From contig CM055265.1 in assembly GCA_029237695.1 (NCBI GenBank), forward strand, positions 86,215,447 to 86,279,446: a stretch of 64,000 nt of DNA, in the 5' to 3' direction. The position numbers and the translations under genes are program-made. The stretch comes from Conchocele bisecta (taxonomy: Eukaryota; Mollusca; Bivalvia; Lucinida; Thyasiridae). The notes under the pieces were generated by a model. The model searched no databases, was not told where the DNA came from, and was given only the letters and a program-made list of their open reading frames with translations. Shown here one piece after another: positions 10,444 to 22,821 of the stretch (the first letter of the stretch is position 1; each line of letters begins with the position of its first letter).

Positions 10444-10719
10444 TATACTATTTGATAGGGCTCCCTTCAAACATGTTCCAGAGACGCCATTGTTTAACCC
10501 ACAAAGAAACTAAAACCACAGTTCTTGATCTCGCATAAAGGGGATGACGTTGTGCGAGTTGATTTCTCCTGATGTTTTGCTATCCCACAAGGATTTTGTT
10601 TCTTTGTTTATGTGATCCTATCGCAGTGAAACTAAATCACAAGTCAGTTTTACTGTCCTATGGACGTTTGTGGAGATGACGTTTATTTTCTGTATCTCTT
10701 TGCTATCTGTATGACAAAG
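10444..10719. other. No gene seen
   Basis: AT-rich sequence without a recognisable element end or ORF. Confidence 0.4.
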
Positions 10720-10861
10720 ACAATTTAACAAATTTAATTCCGAGCATGCGGCATTTTGTTTCTGAAAAATCCTAAATATTTTCTCTATACGAGTATATAT
10801 TGTGATCAGCATTTGAACCGTCTCGTTGAGACAGCTCAAATGAGTGGTCACAACATTTTTA
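10720..10861. mobile_element. TTAA-MITE G, copy 1 (partial)
   Basis: Carries TTGAACCGTCTCGTTGAGAC and CTCAAATGAGTGGTCACAAC, the central hairpin of family G (better copies at 44221-44473 and 55765-55993). Confidence 0.5.
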
Positions 10862-10987
10862 ATTAAAGCAAAAAATCAGAATAAATATTAATCAAAGTAC
10901 TGAAAGTACTGAACATAGGGTACTACAAGATTAAACTAGATTGATTGATTGATTGATTGATTGTTGGTGTTGCAGTTTCATTAACCC

Positions 10988-11296
10988 TTAAAGGTACATG
11001 CCCACTCAGTAGGTACAAAATGTTCTTTACATCAGAGACATCATCCAAGACATTTCCTGGCAAAATAAACATTCATGCGCCATTATCCCACGTACTGATT
11101 GGCATTATTATACATTTTATATCAGACGTAAATTTACACACTGATATCAGGGGCGATAACCGTGTTTGCTTAAAATGTTAACGGACATTACTATTTAATC
11201 TCTGTATTTATTTTATGATGTGCAATGATCATACTTTAAAATCTGTCGAAAATATTATTTTTTCAGGTCACGCATTTCTTTAGTATAAATAATTAA
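10988..11296 (-). mobile_element. TTAA element P, copy 1, interrupted by HEL-A
   Basis: Starts TTAAAGGTACATGCCCACTC and is inverted relative to 42235-42759. It stops at ATAAATAATTAA where HEL-A copy 2 begins. The continuation expected from intact P (AAAATGTTATGCC on this strand) is missing after HEL-A, so the far half was deleted. Confidence 0.7.
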
Positions 11297-12902
11297 ACAA
11301 GAGGGCCATGATGGCCCTAATTCGCTCACCTGACTCCATGAACACCAGAGGAGAATGTGACATTGAGTTCATGTGTTTTAAAAAAATTGTGCTATTTTTA
11401 GATGGCGGTCATCTTGGATTAAGCGATGACTCTCATTTTACAAAATCTGAAAATGCTTCACCCAGCATCGGCCATGTGGTTCCTGAGAAAAAGATGTTAA
11501 AAATCTTGAATAAATGGACCTTTTGGTGGCCATCATGGATGACATAATCATCAGATTCCGACAAATATTGCACCAGAGTGATCGCCTCATTGATACCTTC
11601 AATTTGATACATGACATGACCATATTATAAAATTTGACCCCAATTTGACCCCAAGGGCCACGCCTATTTTTGACCCCGGGGTCACCATTTTAACAACTTT
11701 CAAAGAGCAATGTACATCGATCATTCCTACCAAGTTTCGTCGAAATCCGGCTAGCGGTTCATGAGAAGAAGATTTTTTAAGAATTTATGCTATTTTTAGA
11801 CGGCGGCCAGCTTGGATTAGCGATGACCTCCATTTTAACAAATCTGAAAAGGCTTCACCAATGGACCATAACTCTTAAGTTTGGCTACCATGGGCCAAGC
11901 GGTTCATGTGAAGAAGAATTTTGAAATCTCTAATAAAAGAACGACCTTTTGACATTTCGGCGGCCATCTTGGATGACATAACAATCAGACTTCGACAGAA
12001 AATGCACCAGAGTGATCGCCTCATTGATACCTTCAATTTGATATATGACATGACCATATTCGGTCAAAAATAAAATTTGACCACCAATTTGACCCCACGG
12101 GCCACGCCCATTTTTGACCCCGGGGTCACCAATTTAACAACTTTGAAAGAGCAATGTACATCGATCATTCGTACCAAGTTTCGTCGAAATCCGGCAAGCG
12201 GTTCATGAGAAGATTTTTTAAGAATTTATGCTATTTTTAGACGGCGGCCATCTTGGATTAGCGATGACCGCTATTTTAACAAATCTGAAAAGGCTTCACC
12301 CATGGACCATAACTTTTAAGTTTGGCTACCATGGGCCAAGCGGTTCATGTGAAGAAGAATTTTGAAATCTCTGATAAAAGAACGACCTTTTGACCTTTCG
12401 GCGACCATCTTGGATGACATAACAATCCGATTTCGACAAAAAATGCACCAGAGTGATCGCCTCATTGATACCTTCAATTTGATATATGAAATGACCATAT
12501 TCAGTCAAAAATAAAATTTGACCCCAATTTGACCCCACGGGCCACGCCCATTTTTAACCCCAGGGTCACCATTTTAACAACTTTGAAAGAGCAATGTACA
12601 TCGATCATTCCTACCAAGTTTTGTCGAAATCCGGTTGGTGGTTCTTGAGAAGAAGATTTTTTAAGAATTTGTGCTATTTTTAGACGGCGGCCATCTTGGA
12701 TTACGTAATGACATCATTTTAACAATTTTGTAATCCCCCTACCTAAGGACCATGACCATGAAGTTTGGTGACTATAGGCCCAATGGTTACCGAGGAGAAG
12801 ACGTTTGAAAATGTTCACGGACGACGACGACGACGGCGGACGACGGACGACGGACACATTGCGGTAACAATAGCTCACATGAGCTTCGCTCAGGTGAGCT
12901 AA
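11297..12902 (+). mobile_element. HEL-A copy 2, full-length Helitron/Helentron-like element
   Basis: The 5' end is ACAAGAGGGCCATGATGGCC, which contains a perfect palindrome, followed by TTCGCTCACCTGA. The interior has tandem units of ~435 bp, visible from the repeated GACCATATTCGGTCAAAAAT near 11618, 12050 and 12490. A (GACGAC)n run at 12819-12858 comes next. The 3' end is the hairpin TAGCTCAC...GTGAGCTAA, whose TCAGGTGAGC is the reverse complement of the 5' GCTCACCTGA. There is no coding capacity. Subterminal inverted repeats, a 3' hairpin and lack of a target duplication (see 21169-22803) fit non-autonomous Helentrons (HINEs). Confidence 0.7.
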
Positions 12903-13674
12903 AAATTGAATACTCGTAAAGGTGTATTCTGAATTTAATAGGTAAATATGTGGCCGTGACTGGAGAAATGGGGATTTTGTGGTAGGCCTGGCTCCCGATC
13001 TGCTAGCTCAGACAGAAGAGTGATAGGGATAGTGTTATTACAAGTATGAAGGGTGAATACTCGACTGAATGCACAGAGAGCAGTCTGGGTCTACATTGTT
13101 CACAAATATGATAATGAGGCTTATGCTCTTGGTTATATTACATTCGGAATACACCTTTACGGGATTGAGATTTTTAAAATATTTTATTTTTTATTTTTCT
13201 TATTTCTCAATGAAAGTATATGTCGTGACCACTCATTTGAACCGTCTCGACGAGACGGTTCAAATGGTGGTCATGACATACACTTCTATCTATGCACATA
13301 TTAAGAAAATATTTGGTGGAAAAGATTGGCCAGTGTCCTTAACTTTGTAGATATTTAATACATGTATCAGAGTAAAATTAGGTATGATTTAAAGAGGCTT
13401 TTGTTGGTTGTACAACAAGTGCCTGTGCTTGAATACTGTTTGCTACAACCATGAACGGTGATTAATCAAGTGAACGGCGAACATTGCAGACACTGGTCTG
13501 GGGCTACGCTGGCCTCAAATGCAATAATAGGGATTACGGTTTTTGTGGCCAGTCTAGCTCCTGATCTTCGAGAAACCTTCTGGTAAGGATCTGTAGTGAT
13601 TGTTGGGGGCAGGACGGCTGATTAATCAACTGAATGGGATACAGTGCAGACTCTGATCGAGGTCCAAGTAAACA
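12903..13674. repeat. Mixed MITE-H and MITE-G fragments
   Basis: TGTGGCCGTGACTGGAGAAA near 12951 is an H end. TTCGGAATACACCTTTACGG at 13142, with the hairpin TTTGAACCGTCTCGACGAGA at about 13228-13267, is MITE-G copy 2. CAGACTCTGATCGAGGTCC near 13645 is another H-like piece. ORFs here fall inside these repeats. Confidence 0.5.
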
Positions 13675-14047
13675 CTACTGTCTGTTTCACGAAACCTGCC
13701 CGAATTTTACGGCCATATAAATAATTCAACAAGAAACGAGGCAAAGCCACGAAGGCCAGGTTTTTTCCAAGCATAGACACTTGGATAACATAATTATACC
13801 CACTTTTTGTAGACTAGATGGCCGTGGCCTGCATGTCGCGCCTTGGGGCGAGGCATGGACACTAAAAAAATAGATATAGTAGATGGAAAAACTTTAACGA
13901 AAAAACTTTAACCGGACACACGGACGTACGGATGGACGTATGCCAAAATGCCGACGATATCGTGCTTTCTGCAAGCGGGTGCGACAATGATGACAAACAC
14001 CCATGTGAAGTATCAAGGTGAAGCAGTTGCAGAGATATAGTACACAA

Positions 14048-15024
14048 ACAAGAAACGAGGCAAAGCCACGAAGGCCAGGTTTTTTCCAAGCATAGACACT
14101 TGCATAACATAATTATACCCAATTTTTGTAGACTAGATGGCCGTGGCCTGCATGTCGCGCCTTGGGGCGAGGCATGGACACTAAAAAAATAAATATAGTA
14201 GATGGAAAAACTTTAACGAAAAAACTTTAACCGGACACACGGACGTACGGACGGACGGACGGACATATGCCAAAATGCCGACGATATCGCGCTTCCTGCA
14301 AGCGGGTGCGACAATGATGATAAACACCCATGTGAAGTAGCAAGGTAATGGATGAAGCAGTTGCAGAGATATAGTACACAAAAAAACTTTAACAAAAAAA
14401 TTCAAAGTAATTTGACCTTGACATTGGGCACAGGGGCCACATGGTTGGGGGGTACAATGAAAATATGGATGATGATAAACACCCATGTGAAGTTTCAAGG
14501 TAATGGGCGAAGCAGTTGCAGAGATATAGTATAACGAAAAACTTTTAACCAAAAAATTTTAACCAGACGTACGTTAAAAAGTTAACGTTGAAAATGGCTA
14601 AGTCAATTACGTAGAAATAATAGGTGAAGGTAAAAAAATGGTCACATGTTGGATAGCTGTATGTGGTAGGCACCCCTTGGTTATGAAACTGTGAAAGTTT
14701 GGTGGTCCTAGGTGGTACAGTACCAAAGAAATGGACTTAAACACGAAAACTTAACATTGAAAACGCGAAAACTTAACATTGAAAATGGCTAAGTCGATTG
14801 CGCGGAAAAAATGGGTCAAGTTAAAAAAAAAGTAACATGTTGGATAGTGATATGTGGTGGGCACCCCTTGATTATGAAGCTGTGAAAGTTTGGTGGTCCT
14901 AGGTGGTACAGTAACAAAGAAATGGACTCAAACACGAAAACTTAACATTGATTGTGGACGCCGCCCGCCCGCCCGGCTTTCGCCAATCCAATAGCCTGGA
15001 TTATTTTTCAAAAAACCTGGCTAA
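14048..15024 (+). mobile_element. HEL-B copy inserted in another HEL-B
   Basis: It interrupts the phrase TATAGTACACAA | AAATATTTAACAAAAAAATT, which in uninterrupted units reads TATAGTACAC then AAAAAAACTTTAAC. The inner copy is full length: 5' ACAAGAAACGAGG, then a (CCCG)n run at 14962-14980, then CTTTCGCCAATCCAATAGCC, and 3' AAAAAACCTGGCTAA. Removing it restores a plausible junction without a target duplication. Confidence 0.65.
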
Positions 15025-16298
15025 AAATATTTAACAAAAAAATTAAAAGTAATTTGACCTTGACATTGGGCACAGGGGCCGCACGGTTGGGGGGTAGAAT
15101 GAAAATATGGATGATGATAAACACCCATGTGAAGTTTCAAGGTAATGGGCGAAGCAGTTGCAGAGATATAGTATAACGAAAAACTTTTAACCAAAAAACT
15201 TTAACCAGACGTACGTTAAAAAGTTAACGTTGAAAATGGCTAAGTCAATTACGTAGAAATAATAGGTGAAGGTAAAACAAGAAACGAGGCAAAGCCACGA
15301 AGGCCAGGTATAATATATTATAACAAGAAACGAGGCAAAGCCACGAAGGCCAGGTTTTTTCCAAGAATAGACACTTGGATAACATAATTATACTCACTTT
15401 TTGTAGACTAGATGGCCATGGCCTGCATGTCGCGCCTTGGGGCGAGGCATGGACACTAAACAAATAAGATATAGTAGATGGAAAAACTTTAACCAAAAAA
15501 CTTTAACCGGACACACAGACGTACGGACGGACGGACGGACGTATGCCAAAATGTGAAGTATCAAGGTAATGGGTGAAGAAGTTGTAGAGATATAGTACAC
15601 GAAAAAACTTTAACAAAAAAATTCAAAGTAATTTGACCGCACGGTTGGGGGGTATAATGAAAATATGGATGATGATAAACACCCATGTGAAGTTTCAAGG
15701 TAATGGGCGAAGCAGTTGCAGAGATATAGTACAACGAAAAACTTTTAACCAAAAAACTTTAATCAGACGTACGTTAAAATGTTAACGTTGAAAATGGCTA
15801 AGTCAATTACGTAGAAATAATAGGTGAAGGTAAAAAAATGGTCATATGTTGGATAGTTGTATGTGGTAGGCACCCCTTGGTTATGAAGCTGTGAAAGTTT
15901 GGTGGTCCTAGGTGGTACAGTACCAAAGAAATGGACTTAAACATGAAAACTTAACATTGTAAACGCGAAAACTTAACATTAACAAGAAACGAGGCAAAGC
16001 CACGAAGGCCAGGTTTTTTCCAAGCATAGACACTTGGATAACATAATTATACCCACTTTTTGTAGACTAGATGGCCGTGGCCTGCATGTCGCGCCTTGGG
16101 GCGAGGCATGGACACTAAAAAATAGATATAGTAGATGGAAAAACTTTAACCAAAAAACTTTAACCGGACACACGGACGAACGGACGGACGTATGCCAAAA
16201 TGCCGACGATATCGCGCTTTCCGCAAGCAGGTGTGACAATGATGATAACACAATGTGAAGTATCAAGGTATTGGGTGAAGCAGTTGCAGATATAGTAC

Positions 16299-17690
16299 AC
16301 GAAAAAACTTTAACAAAAAAATTCAAAGTAATTTATTGAACTTGACATTGGGCACAGGATCGCGCTTTCCGCAAGCAGGTGCGACAATGATGCTAAACAC
16401 CCATGTGAAGTATCAAGGTATTGGGTGAAGCAGTTGCAGAGATATAGTTACACGGAAAAACTTTAACAAAAAAATTCAAAGTAATTTGAACTTGACATAG
16501 GGCACAGGATCGCGCTTTCCGCAAGCAGGTGCGACAATGATGATAAAACACCCATGTGAAGTATCAAGGTATTGGGTGAAGCAGTGCAGAGATATAGTAC
16601 ACGAAAAAATTTTAACAAAAAAAATTCAAAGTAATTTGACCTTACTTGGGACGGATGCAACAGGATCGCGCTTTCCGCAAGCAGGTGCACAATGATGATA
16701 AACACCCATGTGAAGTATCGTCCAGGAGTATGTGAAGTGACGAGTGCAGAAGTATATTTACACGAAAAAACATAACTTAACATAACAGTATTGACTTGAC
16801 ATTGGGCACAGGATCGCGCTTTCCACAAGCAGGTGCGACAATGATGATAAGCACCCAAGTCATGTGAAGTATCAAGGTATTGGGTGAAGCAGTTGCAGAG
16901 ATATAGTACACGAAAAAATAAAAACTTTAACAAAAAAATTCAAAGTAATTTGACCTTGACATTGGGCACAGGATCGCGCTTTCCGCAAGCAGGTGCGACA
17001 ATGATGATAAACACCCATGTGAAGTATCAAGGTATTGGGTGAAGCAGTTGCAGAGATATAGTACACAAAAAAACTTTAACAAAAAAATTCAAAGTAAGTT
17101 TGACCTTGGACATTGGGCACACTTGGATCGCGCTTTCCTCCGCAAGCAGGTGCGACAATGATGATAAACACCCATGTGAAGTATCAAGGTAATTTGGTGA
17201 AGCAGTTGCAGAGATATAGTACACAAAAAAACTTTAACAAAAAAATTCAAAGTAATTTGACCTTGACATTGGGCACAGGATCGCAGCTTTCCGCAAGCAG
17301 GTGCGACAATGATGATAAACACCCATGTGAAGTATCAAGGTATTGGGTGAAGAAGTTGCAGAGATATAGTACACGAAAAAAACTTTAACAAAAAAATTCA
17401 AAGTAATTTGACCTTGACATTGGGCACAGGATCGCGCTTTCCGCAATCAGGTGCACAATGATAAACACCCATGTGAAAGTAAGAGGTATTGGGTGAAGAG
17501 TGTTGCAGAGATGTAGTTACACGAAAAAAATTTAACAAAAAAATTCAAAGTAAATTTGACCTTGGACATTGGGCACAGGATCGCGCTTTCCGCAAGCAGG
17601 TGGCGACAATGATGTTAAAACACCCAAGTGAAGTACCAAGGTAATGGGCGCGAAGCAGTTGCAGAGATATAGTATAACGAAAAAGTTTTA
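16299..17690 (+). repeat. ~150-bp tandem array inside HEL-B
   Basis: About nine units with starts (CGAAAAAACTTTAAC-type) near 16299, 16454, 16601, 16760, 16910, 17066, 17225, 17371 and 17521, so the period is 146-159 bp. Each unit holds TTGACCTTGACATTGGGCAC, GATCGCGCTTTCCGCAAGC and AGCAGTTGCAGAGATATAG. Unit-to-unit differences are mostly one-base indels. HEL-B copies elsewhere hold one or two units, so this is a local satellite expansion. Confidence 0.85.
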
Positions 17691-18469
17691 AACCAAAAAA
17701 ACTCTAACCAGACGTACGTTAAAAAGTTAACATTGAAAATGGCTAAGTCAATTACGCAGAAATAATAGGTGAAGGTAAAAAAAAAGTAACATGTTGGATA
17801 GTGATATGTGGTGGGCACCCCTTGATTATGAAGCTGTGAAAGTTTGGTGGTCCTAGGTGGTACAGTAACAAAGAAATGGACTTAAACACGAAAACTTAAC
17901 ATTGTAAACGCGAAAACTTAACATTGAAAATGGCTAAGTCGACTACGCGGAAAAAATGGGTCAAGTTAAAAAAAAAGTAACATGTTGGATAGTGATATGT
18001 GGTGGGTACCCCTTGATTATGAAGCTGTGAAAGTTTGGTGGTCCTAGGTGGTACAGTACCAAAGAAATGGACTTAAACACGAAAACAAAATTAACATTGT
18101 AAACGCGAAAAACTTAACATTGAAAATGGCTAAGTCGACTACGCGGAAAAAATGGGTCAAGTTAAAAAAAAAAGTAACATGTTGGATAGTGATATGTGGT
18201 GGGTACCCCTTGATTATGAAGCTGTGAAAGTTTGGTGGTCCTAGGTGGTACAGTAACAAAGAAATGGACTCAAACACGAAAACTTAACATTGAAAACGCG
18301 AAAACTTTCGCCAATCCAATAGCCTGGATTTTTTAAAAAAAAACCTGGCTAATATAAAAAAAAATTTGGGGAGGGTGACTTTTGTTATTGATGAAAAAGT
18401 ATTTTTTTTAGATTGAATGTGTTTAATAGCCAAAAGTTAGTCGGCAGCAAAATGTGAAACAGACAGTAG

Positions 18470-18919
18470 TTCCAGATATTCTTGAATACTGTTAAGGCTC
18501 TACAGTGTTAGTCTACACTCATCGCAAACCCAATAAGCTTCATTTCTCCAGTCACAGCCACAATTTAATATGTGACCGGGGATTTTTAATTGACCAGTAC
18601 CTGAAATCTGAACCATGGCGAAGAGATACCTAGTTTCTAAACATCAGACTTGCATGCAATCGCAAGATTTCTTTTCATTATTTTGGAAATTCAAAACTGT
18701 ACACAGCTGTTTAAATTAAATTTCCTTCGTAAGGAAAGAAAGAAATAAATGTTTTCAGGTTAGAAGGCACAGTATCATATCAATCAACATTTTTAACCCT
18801 TTAAGTTAGGTATTTTCGGGGGTTTCTAACGTAAATACCGTATTTTTCACAATATACAATATACAGATCACAAGCTAATTGAGGCTGTTATTCTAATTCT
18901 TCCTGTTTAATTAATTACC
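18470..18919. other. No gene seen
   Basis: Includes a short MITE-H end (CATTTCTCCAGTCACAGCCA at about 18540-18560). The rest is AT-rich single-copy-like DNA with no ORF over 60 codons. Confidence 0.4.
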
Positions 18920-19157
18920 TTAACCATTAGACCGCTACTCACAACAATTGTCGTCTGCTGTTGCTTTTATATCTTGCCTTATTTCTCAATAAAAACATAC
19001 TTTGACAGCACTTCAGAATGGAAATGATTCTGAAGTGCTGTCAAAGCATGTTGTAAATTATTCTAAAGTGCTGTCAAAGCATGTCTTTAATGATAAAAAT
19101 GGAAAACAGAAAATAAACAGCAGACAACAACAAAATAAGATAGCGGTGTAAGGGTTT
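18920..19157. mobile_element. TTAA-MITE E, copy 2
   Basis: TTAACCATTAGACCGCTACT at the left and GTAAGGGTTTAA at the right. Internal TTGACAGCACTTCAGAATGG and ATTCTGAAGTGCTGTCAAAG form the hairpin. Confidence 0.7.
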
Positions 19158-19530
19158 AAATGCCCTGACAATTTCTTTCTCTATGAAGTGTAGAACTAGA
19201 TGGCCAAATCCTACCTACCGGTATGTATCCAATAAAACATGGCCTTAAAAATAAATGAAGGTTAATTTTAGTTAAAAACGTCCCCAACCCTTTATACATT
19301 GGTGAAAATAGCCTTTTGGAGATTTAAAAAAACAAACTCTTATTAAACTTATTAAGTGTAAATGCATGAACGGATTTAAAACTTGGACAAGGAGATAGTG
19401 TAAAATAGCATTCATAGTGTCTTTTCACCAGACGACTCTCAAAACATTTTATGTATTAATCAAGTTTACTGATTTCAGAAGAAATGAGACATTGCATTGT
19501 TTCTTACGTAGACAGTCAACCTATTTAATA
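19158..19530. other. No gene seen
   Basis: AT-rich spacer with no recognisable element end before HEL-B starts at 19531. Confidence 0.4.
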
Positions 19531-20587
19531 ACAAGAAACGAGGCAAAGCCACGAAGGCCAGGTTTTTTCCAAGCATAGACACTTGGATAACATAATTATA
19601 CCCACTTTTGTAGACTAGATGGCCGTGGCCTGCATGTCGCGCCTTGGGGCGAGGCATGGACACTAAAAAAAATAGATATAGTACATGGAAAAACTTTAAC
19701 GAAAAAAAAAATTTAACCGGACACACGGACGTACGGACGGACATATGCCAAAATGGCGACGATATCGCGCTTTCCACAAGCGGGTGCGACAATGATGATA
19801 AACACCCATGTGAAGTATCAAGGTAATAGGTGAAGCAGTTGCAGAGATATAGTACACGAAAAAAATTCAAAAAAAATTCAAAGTAATTTGACCTTGACAT
19901 TGGGCACAGGGGCCGCACGGATGGGGGTTAGAATGAAAATATGGATGATGATAAACACCCATGTGAAGTTTCAAGGTAATGGGCGAAGCAGTTGCAGAGA
20001 TATAGTATAACAAAAAACTTTTAACCAAAAAATTTAACCAGACGTACGTTAAAAATTTAACGTTGAAAATGGCTAAGTCAATTACATAGAAATAATAGGT
20101 GAAGGTAAAAAAAATGGTCACAAGTCGACTGCGCGGAAAAAATGGGTGAATGTGAAGTAGTAAACATGTTGGATAGTGATATGTGAAAAACGCTGATTAT
20201 GTGTGGGCACCCCTTGATTATGAAGCTGTGAAAGTTTGGTGGTCCTAGGTGGTACAGTACCAAAGAAATGGACTTAAACACGAAAACTTAACATTGAAAA
20301 CGCGAAAACTTAAAATTGAAAATGGCTAAGTCGATTGCGCGGAAAAAATGGGTCAAGTTAAAAAAAAAGGTACATGTTGGATAGTGATATGTGGTGGGCA
20401 CCCCTTGATTATGAAGTTGTGAAAGTTTGGTGGTCCTAGGTGGTACAGTAACAAATAAATGGACTCAAACACGAAAACTTAACATTGATTGTGGACGCCG
20501 CCCGCGCCCGCCCGCCCGCCCGCCCGCCCGCCCGCCCGGCTTTCGCCAATCCAATAGCCTGGATTTTTTTTCAAAAAACCTGGCTAA
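19531..20587 (+). mobile_element. HEL-B, single full-length copy
   Basis: 5' ACAAGAAACGAGGCAAAGCC; 3' AAAAAACCTGGCTAA. It carries GACGTACGGACGGACAT near 19727, a (CCCG)n run at 20497-20539 and the CTTTCGCCAATCCAATAGCC block before the terminal hairpin. This is the cleanest reference copy of HEL-B in the window, about 1.06 kb. Confidence 0.75.
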
Positions 20588-20813
20588 AAAATCATATTAA
20601 ATCATCACCAATGTCAGATTCTATTTATTGCAAAAGTACAGCATCATGCATTGAAACTGTTCTAACATTCTAATGTGTTTTCTGTACCATTTGCAACAGT
20701 GTACGTGTATTATGATTTTAATACACTGGGTTATAACACTGTGAATGCAATACACAATATTTATGTGAGGAAAGATAAAGTGAAAAACTTGGTACATAAA
20801 ATTTATAATATGA
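20588..20813. other. No feature recognised
   Basis: AT-rich spacer between HEL-B and MITE-E copy 3. Confidence 0.4.
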
Positions 20814-21080
20814 TTAACCCTTAGACTGCTACACACAACAATTGTTGTCTGCTGTTGCCTTTATATCTTGCCATATTTCTCTATTTTTCATTTTTATCAT
20901 CAAAAACATGCTTTGACAGCACTTTAGAATAATTTACAACATGCTTTGACAGCACTTCAGAATCATTTCCAAGGGAAATGATTCTGAAGTGCTGTCAAAC
21001 CATGTTTTTATTGAGAAATAACGCAAGATATAAAAGCAACAGCAGACGACAATTGTTGTGTGTAGTGGTCTAAGGGTTAA
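20814..21080. mobile_element. TTAA-MITE E, copy 3
   Basis: TTAACCCTTAGACTGCTACA to GTGGTCTAAGGGTTAA. The centre TGACAGCACTTCAGAATCAT / ATGATTCTGAAGTGCTGTCA flanks TTCCAAGGGAA. Its right TTAA (21077-21080) is also the left TTAA of the next element. Confidence 0.75.
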
Positions 21081-21168
21081 AGGTGCATTCCCACTCAGCA
21101 GGCACAAAATGTTCTTTACAGGAATTAAATAAGTGAATAATCGTGTCACTATTCCACCAGTTCTAAAA

Positions 21169-22803
21169 ACAAGAGGGCCATGATGGCCCTAATTCGCTCA
21201 CCTGACTCCAAGAACACCAGAGGAGAATGTGACATTGAGTTCATATGTGTTTTAAACAAAATTGTGCTATTTTTAGATGGCGGTCATCTTGGATTAAGCG
21301 ATGACTCTCATTTTACAAATCTGAAAATGCTTCACCCAAGGATCTTAACTTACTATGAAGTTTGGCCAGTATCGGCCATGTGGTTCCTGAGAAAAAGACG
21401 TTAAAAATCTCGAATAAATGGACCTTTTGGAGGCCATCATGGATGACATAATCATCCGATTCCGACAAATATTGCACCAGAGCAATCGCCTCATCAATAC
21501 CTTCAATTTGATATAATATTATAACATGACCATATTCGGTCAAAAATAAAATTTGACCCCTTGGGCCACGCCCATTTTTGACCCCGGGGTCACCATTTTA
21601 ACAACTTTGAAAGAGCATTCTACGTCGATCATTCCTACCAAGTTTCGTTGAAATCCGGCTGGCGGTTCATGAGAAGAAGATTTTTTAAGAATTTATGCTA
21701 TTTCTAGACGGTGGCCATCTTGGATTAGCGATGACCTCCATTTTAACAAATCTGAAAAGGCTTCACCCATGGACCATAACTTTTAAGTTTGGGTACCATG
21801 GGCCAAGCGGTTCATGTGAAGAACAATTTTGAAATCTCTAATAAAAGAACCTTTTGACGGCCATCTTGGATGACATAACAATCCGAATTCGACAAAAAAT
21901 GTACCAGAGTGATCGCCTGATTGATACCTTTGATTTGATATATAACATGACCATATTCGGTCAAAAATAAAATTTGACCACCAATTTGACCCCACGGTCC
22001 ACGCCCATTTTTGACCCCGGGGTCACGATTTTAACAACTTTGAAAGAGCATTGTACATCGATCATTCCTACCAAGTTTCATCGAAATCCGGCTGGCGGTT
22101 CATGAGAAGAAGATTTTTTAAGAATTTGTGCTATTTTTAGACGGCGGCCATCTTGGATTAGCGACGACCTCCGTTTTAACAAATCTGAAAAGGCTTCACC
22201 CATGGACCATAACTGTGAAATTTGGCCACCATGGGCCAAGCGGTTCGTGTGAAGAAGAATTTTGAAATCTCTAATAAAAGAATGACCTTTTGACCTTTCG
22301 GCGGCCATCTTGGATGACATGACCATCCGATTCCGACAAAAAATGCACCAGAGTGATCGCCTCGTCGATTTGATATATGATATGACCATATTCGTTCAAA
22401 AATAAAATTTGACCCCACGGGCCAAGCCCATTTTTGACCCCGGGGTCACCATTTTAACAACTTTGAAAGAGCATTATACATCGTTCATTCCTACCAAGTT
22501 TTGTCGAAATCCGGTTGGCGGTTCTTGAGAAGAAGATTTTTGAAGAATTTGTGCTATTTTTAGACGGCGGCCATCTTAGATTACATGATGATGTCATTTT
22601 AACAATTTTGTAATCCCCCTACCTAAGGACCATGACCATGAAGTTTGGTGACTATAGGCCCAATGGTTACCGAGCAGAAGACGTTTGAAAATGTTCACGG
22701 ACGACGACGGACAGACGACGGACAGACGACGGACAGACGACGGACAACGGACACATTGCGGTAACAATAGCTAGCTCACATGAGCTTTGCTCAGGTGAGC
22801 TAA
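21169..22803 (+). mobile_element. HEL-A copy 3, full length, with readable empty site
   Basis: 5' ACAAGAGGGCCATGATGGCC and 3' CAGGTGAGCTAA, with the (GACGGACA)n run at 22700-22750 and hairpin TAGCTCACATGAGCTTTGCT just before the end. The flanks are TTCTAAAA and TTATGAGTGCCCGC. The uninterrupted relatives read TTCTAAAAATTACGAGTGCC (27325) and CCTAAAACTTACGAGTGCCC (42328). Joining the flanks gives the same sequence with nothing duplicated, as expected for rolling-circle (Helitron-like) insertion next to an A-T step. Confidence 0.8.
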
Positions 22804-22821
22804 TTATGAGTGCCCGCTATA

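Larger units (their letters stand above)
13729..18352 (+). mobile_element. HEL-B cluster: nested Helitron/Helentron-like copies
   Basis: HEL-B starts ACAAGAAACGAGGCAAAGCC at 13729, 14048, 15277, 15323 and 15982. Its 3' end is CCTGGCTAA after a T-rich/A-rich hairpin, at 15024 and 18352. The 5' subterminal GCCAGGTTTTTT is the reverse complement of the 3' AAAAAACCTGGC. Phrases such as AGATGGCCGTGGCCTGCATG, TTTGACCTTGACATTGGGC and AACACCCATGTGAAG recur throughout. No protein is encoded; the many short ORFs follow the repeat units. Confidence 0.75.
13675..18469. mobile_element. MITE-M copy 3, split by the HEL-B cluster
   Basis: The left terminus CTACTGTCTGTTTCACGAAA with AATTTTACGGCC lies at 13674-13716. 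The right terminus with GCCAAAAGTTAGTCGGCAGC and GTGAAACAGACAGTAG ends at 18469. In an intact relative (38281-38858) the left part continues ATTCAAAAACAATATT; here ATTCA is followed directly by the HEL-B start ACAAGAAAC. About 4.6 kb of HEL-B therefore separates the two halves. Confidence 0.7.

Noticed and set aside
11297..12902. Reading the HEL-A (GACGAC)n run as coding
   Set aside because: The run is a microsatellite of variable length between copies (12819-12858 versus 22700-22750) directly before the 3' hairpin.
16299..17690. Evenly spaced repeats resembling an array with spacers
   Set aside because: The whole ~150-bp unit repeats, including the would-be spacers. It is a tandem array within HEL-B.
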